From the NCBI RefSeq assembly GCF_019977395.1, contig NZ_AP024660.1:3720001-3784000 (forward strand): a stretch of 64,000 bases of DNA, given 5' to 3'. The DNA is from Arthrobacter sp. NicSoilC5 (GTDB lineage Bacteria > Actinomycetota > Actinomycetes > Actinomycetales > Micrococcaceae). A program made the translations under genes and the position numbers. How positions within the stretch are numbered: position 1 is the stretch's first letter; each line of letters starts with the position of its first letter. Positions 16,891 to 24,478 of the stretch are shown one piece after another. The notes beneath the pieces are model-generated. The model had not been told where the DNA came from. It made no database searches and saw nothing but the letters and a program-made list of their open reading frames with translations.

Positions 16891-19800
16891 TTAGCCCCGC
16901 AGGCAGGCGCGGTAGGCAGCCATGGCCTGGCCGTAGTTCGCCTGCCCCCTGACGTCAGCGGGACGGGTGGGCTTGACCGGCGGAACACAGACCGGCTGCG
17001 CCGGCGTATCGGCTCCCACCAGCACGGCCACCTTCACCACGGTGCCGGACTCGACGGCGGTGAGCACCAGGGTTGCCGCGCCCTCCGCCGCCCCGGCCGG
17101 GACAGCCAGGTCCACCGAAGCCGCACCGGCGGCCACCGGTACTGTGCCCAGCGCGGTGACCTTGCCGGCGGCATCGGTGAACGAAGCCTCCAGGGCCGTG
17201 TTCACCGGGCTGCCCAGGGAGGTCAGGTCAAGCTTCGAGACCGCCAGGGTGACGGGCCCACCGGGCTTGACCCCGTCGGCGGTGGTGTTGGTGACCGCCA
17301 CCGAACGCCGCGCGAAGTCCGGAGCCACAGGGCTGCTCTTCTGGAGGTAGCCGATCCAGGCGTCCCGGTCCACCAGCCCGGAATCCCGGGTATTGGTGCC
17401 CTCGGTGAAGATCCGGAAGTTGTCGCCTCCGGTGGCCAGGAAGCTGAACGTGCCCACCCGGTAGGACCTGGCCGGGTCCAGCAGTTCACCGTTCACCCGC
17501 ACCGCGGTGATCCGGTCACCCGCGGCCCGGGCGGCGTCGTAGGTGTAGTTCACGTTCTTGGACAGCCCCAGCTGCAGGTAGGCGCGGCTGGGGACCGTGC
17601 CGTCCGGGTTGGTCTGCCACTGCTGCTCCAGCAGGGTCTTGAACTGCGCACCGGTCAGCGACGTGGTCCACAGGTTGTTCACGAACGGCAGGACCGCGTT
17701 GGCCTCGGCGTAGGTGATGGTGCCGTCCGGCGCGTAGTACAGCTCGTTGCGCAGGCCGCCGGGATTCACGACGCCGATTTCCGCGCCGCCGAGGCCGGCG
17801 GGCTTCAGCGAATCGAGCAGGGAGTCGGCCACCAGGTTGCCCAGGGTGGATTCGCTGCCGCGGTCATCGCGCTTGGCGGCGCCGGTGGCATCGGTGGTGA
17901 AAGCCGTGGTGATGTCCTTGGTGACCGAACCCACGGGCTGGTTGCCCACCACAGCGGCGTCCGCCAGGGCCTTCTTGACGATGGCGTCGACGGCGGCCAC
18001 GCGCGGGTAGGCAGCCACCAGGCCGGCGGCGGCGTCCGTGGTGCGCTTGACGTTCCCGGCCTTGTAGGCGGTCACCTGCTTGCTGGCGGTGTCCACGGTC
18101 AGCTGGATCTGGCCCACGTTCTCGCCGTAGTTGCCGGTCTGAACGATGGGCCGGGTCTTGCCCGCCACGTCGGGAACGGGTGCGTCCCAGGCGTATTCCT
18201 TGTGGGTGTGGCCGGTGAAGATGGCATCAACGTCGGCGGACGTTTCGGTGACCAGCCTGGCGAACGGGCCGCCGGCTGCCACTTCCTGCTCCAGGGTGGC
18301 GCCTTCCACCACACCCGAGCCGGCGCCGTCGTGATCTTCCACGATGATGACGTCGGCAATCTTGTCCGCGGTGATCTTCGCGGCCACCCGGTTGATGGCG
18401 TCCACCGGGTCCCCGAAGTCGAGGTCGGCGATGCCGGCCGGCGTCACCAGGGACGGGACCTCCTGGGTGACGGTGCCGATGACGGCCACCCTGACGCCGT
18501 TCAGGTCCAGCACGGTGTACTCCGGAAGTGCCGGCTCGGTGGTGCCCTTCTTGTAGACGTTGGCGCCCAGGTAGGGGAACTTCGCATTCGTGCCGCCGGC
18601 GATGACGCGGTCGCGCAGGTCCGCCCAGCCGCCGTCGAACTCGTGGTTGCCCACTGCGGATGCCTTCAGTTCCAAAGCGTTCAGCACGTCGATGGTGGGC
18701 TGGTCCTTGGCGACCGCCGAGGCGAACAGGGAGGCGCCGATGTTGTCGCCCGCGGACAGGAACGCCGTGGCCCCCGGAGCGGCTGCGGCGCGCAACTTCT
18801 CGATGGTGCCCGCGAACTGGACCGTATTGGCGTCGATCCTTCCGTGGAAATCGTTGATGTTCAGGAGGTTCAGGTCAACAGTGGCAGGTGTGGATGCAAG
18901 ATCCAGGCCCACCACCACAGGATCGTGGTCGCTGGCGCGGAACTGGTCCGGCGTGTAGTAGTCGGTGACGTTGCTGTTGTAGCGGCTGTACTCCAGCGCC
19001 ACGGATTCCACCGAGTTGATGTTCCAGATGTCCGCGCCCGTGACCACACCGTTGGCGGCGGGGGAAGCGAGGATGTGGTCGAGTGAGCCCACCAGGCCGC
19101 CGAAAAGGTAGGAGTGCTTGGCTGAGCCGTCGGGGTTGCGCGCCTTGTCATCCTGGTTGACATACCCCGCCCCCGTGAGGACGTTGATGGGGTCTTCCTT
19201 GCCATAGGAGTTGAAGTCACCGATCAGGAACACCTTGTCGGTGCCCTTGGACGCCTGCAGGGAGTTGGCGAAGTCCAGCAGGGACTTGGCCTGGGCCGTG
19301 CGGGCGAGGTTGGAGGCGCCCTGGCCCTTGTCAGTATCGTCCGGGGTTGCTGCCGAGCCCTTCGATTTGAAGTGGTTGGCGATGGCGATGAATTCCGTGC
19401 CGGCGCCGCCGCCCACGGGCTTGAACACCTGGGCCAGGGGCTTGCGGGCGCTGGCGAAGGCAACGGTGTCGTTATGGATGATGGATTCGCCTACCGGTTC
19501 CGCGGCGGCCTTCTTGAAAATGAACGCGGTGCGGATCATGTCCTCGTCGGCCAGCGGGGGCGCATTGGCGGGTGAGCGGACGTAGTCCCAGATGCCCGGG
19601 GTGGGGATGTTGAGCGCCTCCACGAGTTTGGCCAGGGCATCATCGCGGTCCTTGCCGAACTGGGCTGAGTTCTCCACCTCCATCAGGGTCACCACATCGG
19701 CGCCGGACTTGGCGATGGCGGAGGCGATCTTGTCCTGCTGGCGCTTGAAGTTCTCCGCGTTGGCTGCACCGCGGGCGTCACAGCCGCCACGGACGGTGAT

Positions 19801-21414
19801 GGGGTTGCCGGCGCGGTCCTCGTAGAACGTGCAGCCGGAGAGCATGTCACCGGTGGTGGGGAAGTAGTTCAGGACGTTGAACGAGGCGATCTTGACGTTG
19901 CCGCCAACGGCTGCCGGGGCATCCGTCCGGGTGGCTCCGAAGCCGGCCGGCTGGACCGTAGCCTTGTTGGCCTCGGTCAGGTGGGTCAGCGGCTGGAGCT
20001 TCCAGGAATTGTTGGCGTAACCCAGCACCACGTTGGTGGTGAAGTCCACTGGCGAACCCACGCGGACGGGGTCCGCGGTGGTCAGGTACGGCAGGACCTC
20101 GGCCTTGGTGGCGGCGTCCTTCAGGAAGTTGGTGCTGGACCCGTCGTCGAGCTTGATGCCGCGGGCAGCGTTGTCAGCCACCACGGCGGTGTACTCGGCG
20201 GAGCCGAACGGTGCCACAGCTGTGGGCTGGACCAGGGGAGTGGTCCCGCCCGCCAGGCCAATCTCGCCGTACTGGTTCAGGCTGTAGTTGTCGCTCACCG
20301 TCATGGGCCCCTGGGGTGCCAGCAGCATGCCTTCCAGGGATTCGCGGAAGGTTTCCGCGGCGGGAAGGGTGAAGATGGTGGGCTTGACCTCGGGGGCAGC
20401 GTCGGTGAGCTTGGTGAGGCCTGCCGCTGCCGTGACGTTGAGCTGGGTCATGCCGTAGTACTCGGCCACCGTGCCCGTCACCTGGACGTAGTCACCGGCC
20501 TGCACCGAAGCCACGGTGGCGGGAGAGTAGACGAAGATGCCGTCGGATGCGGCGTGGTTGGTGGCCGTCAGGTCACCGCCCGTGCCGGGGGTCTGCAGGT
20601 AGTAGCCGTTGAGGCCGCCCGTGGGAAAGGCTGCGGTGACTTTGCCCTTGGTGGTGACGGTGGCTCCGGCCAGCGGGCTTTCCGTCCCGGTGCCCTGGAT
20701 CTCCGCGATGGTCCTGGAAACGGGATCCGGCGAGGGCGCGGGGTCCGGAGCCGGAGCTGTGCCGCCCGAAGGTGTTGGCGTGATGGCGCCAAGGAGCGTG
20801 AAGTCAGCGGCGTTATTGTTGCTGTCCGCCCCGGCGGCCCTGTTGAGGCTCTTCACATCCGTGTTTCCGGCAGGTGCCGCAGCAGCCTGGGTCTCAAAGG
20901 TGTTGGAGGCGCCGTAGCCCAGGAGGTCTGCCACGCCGGCTGTTTCCACCACGGAACCGGTGGGAAGCGCGACGGCGGTGGGCTGCTTGGCGAGCACGAT
21001 GGTTCCCGAGGCCCCGGCGAAGTTCATGGCGCCCGCCACCAGGTCAGGCTTGGGCAGGTCGGCGCCGTTGGTGCCATTGCTTCCGCCCTGCACCAGGTAG
21101 TAGCCCTTGGCCGGGATGGACCCGGACAGGGCAGCCACCCCGCTGGGCGCCGCAGCGCCGGTCCCGGAGCGGTACTGCACGGACCAGCCCTCGAGGGAGA
21201 CCGGGGCGTCCGAAGTGTTATACAGCTCCACGAATTTGTTCTTGTAGGCGGCGCCGCTGCTGCCGCCGCTGAGGTAGGCCTCGTTGATGACAACGGGGGA
21301 GGTGCCGGCCGCGGCTGAGACCTCCGCGGCTGCCGGGACAGCTGCCAGCGGGGCGGCGATGAGCCCCGCGGACAACGCTGTGCCCAGCGATAACTTCCAT
21401 GTTTTTTGATGCAT
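16891..21414 (-). CDS. Secreted ExeM/NucH-type endonuclease fused to 5'-nucleotidase
   Basis: A 1507-residue exported enzyme. The signal peptide is at residues 1-30 (KLSLGTALSAGLIAAPLAA, then AxA sites). Domains in order: lamin-tail-like domain (about 38-150, VINEAYLSGGSSG), an OB-fold segment (about 235-330), an endonuclease/exonuclease/phosphatase domain (about 505-830; ASFNVLNYF, IGDFNSYG, SDHDPVVVG), a UshA-like metallophosphatase (from 850; NINDFHGR, GNHEFDGG, GHTHKEY near 1070) and a 5'-nucleotidase C-terminal domain (from 1185; STLGNLVADS). The final 130 residues are Ala/Pro-rich with no sortase motif. Together these could degrade extracellular DNA and dephosphorylate the nucleotides, a phosphate-scavenging role, supported by a PHO-box-like site upstream. 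Confidence 0.92.
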   Translation of the reverse strand: MHQKTWKLSLGTALSAGLIAAPLAAVPAAAEVSAAAGTSPVVINEAYLSGGSSGAAYKNKFVELYNTSDAPVSLEGWSVQYRSGTGAAAPSGVAALSGSIPAKGYYLVQGGSNGTNGADLPKPDLVAGAMNFAGASGTIVLAKQPTAVALPTGSVVETAGVADLLGYGASNTFETQAAAAPAGNTDVKSLNRAAGADSNNNAADFTLLGAITPTPSGGTAPAPDPAPSPDPVSRTIAEIQGTGTESPLAGATVTTKGKVTAAFPTGGLNGYYLQTPGTGGDLTATNHAASDGIFVYSPATVASVQAGDYVQVTGTVAEYYGMTQLNVTAAAGLTKLTDAAPEVKPTIFTLPAAETFRESLEGMLLAPQGPMTVSDNYSLNQYGEIGLAGGTTPLVQPTAVAPFGSAEYTAVVADNAARGIKLDDGSSTNFLKDAATKAEVLPYLTTADPVRVGSPVDFTTNVVLGYANNSWKLQPLTHLTEANKATVQPAGFGATRTDAPAAVGGNVKIASFNVLNYFPTTGDMLSGCTFYEDRAGNPITVRGGCDARGAANAENFKRQQDKIASAIAKSGADVVTLMEVENSAQFGKDRDDALAKLVEALNIPTPGIWDYVRSPANAPPLADEDMIRTAFIFKKAAAEPVGESIIHNDTVAFASARKPLAQVFKPVGGGAGTEFIAIANHFKSKGSAATPDDTDKGQGASNLARTAQAKSLLDFANSLQASKGTDKVFLIGDFNSYGKEDPINVLTGAGYVNQDDKARNPDGSAKHSYLFGGLVGSLDHILASPAANGVVTGADIWNINSVESVALEYSRYNSNVTDYYTPDQFRASDHDPVVVGLDLASTPATVDLNLLNINDFHGRIDANTVQFAGTIEKLRAAAAPGATAFLSAGDNIGASLFASAVAKDQPTIDVLNALELKASAVGNHEFDGGWADLRDRVIAGGTNAKFPYLGANVYKKGTTEPALPEYTVLDLNGVRVAVIGTVTQEVPSLVTPAGIADLDFGDPVDAINRVAAKITADKIADVIIVEDHDGAGSGVVEGATLEQEVAAGGPFARLVTETSADVDAIFTGHTHKEYAWDAPVPDVAGKTRPIVQTGNYGENVGQIQLTVDTASKQVTAYKAGNVKRTTDAAAGLVAAYPRVAAVDAIVKKALADAAVVGNQPVGSVTKDITTAFTTDATGAAKRDDRGSESTLGNLVADSLLDSLKPAGLGGAEIGVVNPGGLRNELYYAPDGTITYAEANAVLPFVNNLWTTSLTGAQFKTLLEQQWQTNPDGTVPSRAYLQLGLSKNVNYTYDAARAAGDRITAVRVNGELLDPARSYRVGTFSFLATGGDNFRIFTEGTNTRDSGLVDRDAWIGYLQKSSPVAPDFARRSVAVTNTTADGVKPGGPVTLAVSKLDLTSLGSPVNTALEASFTDAAGKVTALGTVPVAAGAASVDLAVPAGAAEGAATLVLTAVESGTVVKVAVLVGADTPAQPVCVPPVKPTRPADVRGQANYGQAMAAYRACLRG

Positions 21415-21539
21415 CCGCTCTTACTTTCATTGAGGTGTCCCGGGTGGGTGGCCCGGTGGAGTGCGTCCGTGGTTGTACCGATCGGACGTGGGCCCGGACC
21501 CTGCTCCTGGTCAAGTGGTGTCCGGCACATGACAACAGC

Positions 21540-21561
21540 GCTGAATGAACGCAGGGTGGCT
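21540..21561 (-). promoter_or_regulatory. Candidate PhoP/RegX3 box upstream of the secreted nuclease
   Basis: On the minus strand two adjacent 11-nt units read AGCCACCCTGC and GTTCATTCAGC. The second fits the actinobacterial PHO-box unit (GTTCAYYYRGC) throughout; the first matches only partly. It lies about 130 bp before the nuclease ATG. Supporting context: the gene product is a phosphate scavenger and SenX3-RegX3 is encoded in this window. One good unit alone is weak evidence. Confidence 0.35.
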
Positions 21562-21793
21562 AGAGCGTGCATTCGGCGGGACGTTCCCCAGCGGAGCGGC
21601 CCGCCCTGCGGTCCGGGGCTTCCCTAGCCCGGACCGGAGGTGCTGTTGGCGGGAGTGATGCTGCCGGCAGACACGCAAATGTGCCGGCAGTCACAAACAA
21701 TACCCGCGGGTAGCTTTGGGTCCCGGGTTCGGCAGGGGATTAGTCCAAAGAATTTACGTCCGCGCAACAGGGCAGGCCGGGGCTGCTTAAAGC

Positions 21794-21831
21794 AAAAAAC
21801 CCCTGGCGGCCGGTGCCGGCTGCCAGGGGTT
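21794..21831 (-). terminator. Rho-independent terminator of tRNA-Ser(TGA)
   Basis: Stem AACCCCTGGC/GCCAGGGGTT with an inner GCCGG/CCGGC pairing, followed on the minus strand by six T (complement of the A run 21794-21799), directly 3' of the tRNA. Confidence 0.85.
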
Positions 21832-21837
21832 CCCTTG

Positions 21838-21925
21838 CGGAAGGTAAGAGATTCGAACTCTTGGTACGGGGTTACCGCACACTGGTTTTCAAGACCAGCT
21901 CCTTCGGCCGCTCGGACAACCTTCC
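21838..21925 (-). tRNA. tRNA-Ser (TGA anticodon)
   Basis: Acceptor stem GGAAGGT/ACCTTCC, anticodon stem CTGGT/ACCAG with loop CTTGAAA, class II variable arm, and T-arm GTTCGAATC on the minus strand. Anticodon TGA reads UCA. CCA is not encoded. Confidence 0.95.
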
Positions 21926-22033
21926 TCAGCTAGTAGTGTTTCATAGGCGCTTGCCTGCAACAAAACAGGCCCGGGGAAGCGCCCGGTGCACACTGGATGC
22001 AGCCAGGATTTTAGTCAGGAACGGGAGAGGTCC

Positions 22034-23017
22034 ATGAAAGCCGTCTACATATCGGAACCGGGCGGCCCGGAAGTGCTGGAAGTGCGGGACGTGGACGCCC
22101 CTGTGCCCGGCCAGGGCGAAGTGCTGATTGACGTGGTGGCAGCCGGCCTGAACCGGGCCGATGTCCAGCAGCGCAGGGGCTTCTACCCGCCGCCGCCGGG
22201 TGCCTCCGAGGTCCCCGGGCTGGAAGTGTCAGGACGGATCGCCGGCTTCGGACCCGGTGTCAGCAAGCCGTTCTCGCTGGGGGACAAGGTAGTGGCCCTG
22301 CTGGCAGGCGGCGGCTACGCCCAGCAGGTGGCGGTCCCGGCCGAGCAGGTGCTGCGCGTCCCCGAAGGGGTTGACCTGGTCACCGCCGCGTCGCTGCCCG
22401 AGGTGGCTGCGACGGTGTACTCAAACCTCATCATGACGGCGCAGCTGCAGCCGGGCGAGACGGTCCTCATCCACGGTGCCACCGGCGGGATCGGCACCAT
22501 GGCCATCCAGCTCGCCAAGGCCTTCGGTGCCAAGGTGGCCACCACGGCCGGAAGCGATGAGAAAGTCAGCACCGCCAAAGCCTTCCTCGGGGCGGACATC
22601 GCCATCAACTACAAAGAGGAAGACTTCCCGGACAGTCTTCGGCGGCAGAACGAAGGCAAGGGGGCGGACGTCATCCTTGATGTGGTGGGGGCCAAATACC
22701 TCCCGCAGAACGTGGATGCCCTGGCCGACTACGGGCGCCTGGTGGTGATCGGCCTCCAGGGTGGCACCAAGGGCGAGTTGGACCTTGGCCTGCTGTTGAA
22801 GAAGCGGGCGGCCGTGGTGGCCACCGCGCTTCGCCCCAGGCCCGTGGCGGAAAAAGGTGCCATCATGACCGCCGTGCGCGACGCTGTGTGGCCGCTGGTG
22901 GCAGACGGCAGGATCCGTCCCCTGGTTGCCAAGACCTTCCCCCTGGACCAGGTGGGCGCGGCGCACCGGTACTTCGACAGCGGCGACCACGTGGGCAAGG
23001 TCCTCCTGGTGATGTAA
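22034..23017 (+). CDS. NAD(P)H-quinone oxidoreductase, PIG3-like medium-chain dehydrogenase
   Basis: 327 residues of the zeta-crystallin/PIG3 branch of the medium-chain dehydrogenase/reductase superfamily, which reduces quinones with NADPH without zinc. The N-terminal domain has NRADVQQRRGFYPPPPG, typical of this family, and the nucleotide-binding motif HGATGGIGTMAIQLAKAFGA is near residue 155. No Zn-ligand Cys cluster is present. GGGAGAGG precedes the ATG at 22034 by 3-4 nt. A monocistronic position between tRNA-Ser and the PadR operon is likely. Confidence 0.92.
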   Translation: MKAVYISEPGGPEVLEVRDVDAPVPGQGEVLIDVVAAGLNRADVQQRRGFYPPPPGASEVPGLEVSGRIAGFGPGVSKPFSLGDKVVALLAGGGYAQQVAVPAEQVLRVPEGVDLVTAASLPEVAATVYSNLIMTAQLQPGETVLIHGATGGIGTMAIQLAKAFGAKVATTAGSDEKVSTAKAFLGADIAINYKEEDFPDSLRRQNEGKGADVILDVVGAKYLPQNVDALADYGRLVVIGLQGGTKGELDLGLLLKKRAAVVATALRPRPVAEKGAIMTAVRDAVWPLVADGRIRPLVAKTFPLDQVGAAHRYFDSGDHVGKVLLVM

Positions 23018-23029
23018 GGCCCCGGATGC

Positions 23030-23083
23030 ATACCCGGTATTGCGTTCCGAATGCTTCCGGTTTAGGCTGCCTATACGCGGTAT
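23030..23083 (+). promoter_or_regulatory. Pair of ATAC-N3-GTAT dyads upstream of the PadR gene
   Basis: Two 11-bp dyads, ATACCCGGTAT (23030-23040) and ATACGCGGTAT (23073-23083), share the same half-sites and lie 43 bp apart (about four helical turns), 56-110 bp before the PadR-family ATG. Repeated short dyads with ATAC/GTAT arms suit PadR-type autoregulation. This is inferred from position, not from a known site. Confidence 0.5.
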
Positions 23084-23138
23084 GCACGGGTCTTGGGGGC
23101 CTGTGCATGCCGGCAATGACTAAGCCCGGGGGAGCACC

Positions 23139-23744
23139 ATGTCGATTCGCCACAGCCTCCTCGCCCTGCTGCAGGACCAGCCACGCTATGGCTACCAGCT
23201 GCGGGTCGAGTTCGAGAACCGCACCGGAGCCACCTGGCCCCTGAATATCGGGCAGGTGTACACCACCCTGGACCGGCTGGAACGCGATTCCCTGGTGGCC
23301 AAGGAAGGCGACGACGGCGAGGGTCACGTGGTGTACAGCATCACCGCCGCCGGCAAAGCGGAGGTGCAGAGTTGGTTCGCTGCCCCCGTGGAACGGAACA
23401 ATCCGCCCCGCAATGAGCTCGCCATCAAGCTGGCGCTCGCCGTCACCCTGCCCGGGGTTGATGTGCAGGCCATCATCCAGGCCCAGCGCGTGGCGTCCAT
23501 CAGGGCCCTGCAGGACTACACCAAAGCCCGGCGTGACACGGCCGCGAACCAGCGGGCCACGGATACCGCCTGGCTCCTGGTACTGGACTCGCTGATCTTC
23601 CAGACCGAAGCGGAAGTCCGCTGGCTGGACCTCTGTGAGGCAAGGATGGTCCAGCAGGCGCAGGCCGCAGCCGCGGGGTCCGCCCGGAAAACGTCCAACG
23701 GGGTCACGGAAGACGCCCCGCTCAACGCGGACAGCCGCCGGTGA
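23139..23744 (+). CDS. PadR-family transcriptional regulator
   Basis: 201 residues. The N-terminal winged helix (MSIRHSLLALLQDQPRYGYQLRVEFE, then NIGQVYTTLDRLERDSLV and the wing GEGHVVYSITAAGKAEVQSW) is diagnostic of PadR. The C-terminal half is an alpha-helical dimerisation domain. GGGGGAG lies 6 nt before the ATG. Its stop overlaps the GTG start of the ABC ATPase by 4 bp, so it is the first gene of a three-gene export operon and likely represses it. Candidate operators are the two ATAC-N3-GTAT dyads upstream. Confidence 0.93.
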   Translation: MSIRHSLLALLQDQPRYGYQLRVEFENRTGATWPLNIGQVYTTLDRLERDSLVAKEGDDGEGHVVYSITAAGKAEVQSWFAAPVERNNPPRNELAIKLALAVTLPGVDVQAIIQAQRVASIRALQDYTKARRDTAANQRATDTAWLLVLDSLIFQTEAEVRWLDLCEARMVQQAQAAAAGSARKTSNGVTEDAPLNADSRR

Positions 23745-24478
23745 GCGTGCAGGGGCCTCAACAGGTCCTGGAACTTGCCCAGGTTGGCCGGACCTTTGGG
23801 GAAGGCGCGACGGCGGTCGCCGCACTCCGCGACGTCGACCTCACCATCTCCGCGGGGGAGTTCGTCGCTGTCATGGGACCTTCGGGCTCAGGCAAGTCCT
23901 CCTTGCTGGCCGTTGCCGGCGGATTGGACCGGCCGACGTCGGGCGCTGTCTTTGTCGAATCCACGCCCCTGGCCGGGCTGGGCCTGAACGAACTGGCCCG
24001 CCTGCGCCGCCGGGCCGTCGGCTACGTGTTCCAGGACTTCAACCTGGTCCCCACATTGACTGCCAGCGAAAACGTGGCGCTGCCCCTGGAACTGGACGGA
24101 ACATCCGCGAGGAAGGCGCACCGGCAGGCCGCCGACGCGCTGCGGCAGGTGGGCATCCCGGAACTGGCGGACCGGTTCATGGACCAGATGTCCGGCGGCC
24201 AGCAGCAGCGCGTGGCGATCGCCAGGGCCATCGTGGGCCAGCGGCGCCTGATCCTGGCGGACGAACCCACCGGTGCACTGGATTCGACCACCGGCCACGG
24301 GGTCATGGAGGTGCTGCGGGCCCGGGCCGATGCCGGAGCCGCCGTCATGCTCGTCACCCACGAGGCCAGGCACGCCGCCTGGGCGGACCGGGTGGTCTTC
24401 CTGCGCGACGGACGCATCATTGACCAGGCGGCGGCCATGCACGACCCCACGATGCTCCTGACGCAGGCCGGACTCTGA
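23741..24478 (+). CDS. ABC transporter ATP-binding protein (LolD/MacB type)
   Basis: A 245-residue ABC ATPase. Walker A GPSGSGKSS is near residue 46, the Q-loop YVFQDFNL, the signature MSGGQQQRVAIARAI near 149, Walker B LILADEPTGAL near 170, and the H-loop VTHEARHA. The close LolD/FtsE-type sequence and the partner permease indicate a mechanotransmission-type (type VII) ABC system. The GTG start overlaps the PadR stop and its stop overlaps the permease start (TGATG), showing tight translational coupling. Confidence 0.95.
   Translation: MSVQGPQQVLELAQVGRTFGEGATAVAALRDVDLTISAGEFVAVMGPSGSGKSSLLAVAGGLDRPTSGAVFVESTPLAGLGLNELARLRRRAVGYVFQDFNLVPTLTASENVALPLELDGTSARKAHRQAADALRQVGIPELADRFMDQMSGGQQQRVAIARAIVGQRRLILADEPTGALDSTTGHGVMEVLRARADAGAAVMLVTHEARHAAWADRVVFLRDGRIIDQAAAMHDPTMLLTQAGL

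Larger units (their letters stand above)
21415..21837. other. 422-bp intergenic region upstream of the nuclease gene, with the tRNA-Ser terminator
   Basis: I see no gene here. It holds a -10-like TACAAC (minus strand, 21477-21472), a candidate PHO-box unit at 21540-21561, and the terminator hairpin at 21794-21831. The rest, including an A/T-richer patch around 21690-21790, shows no structure that I can name. Confidence 0.6.
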
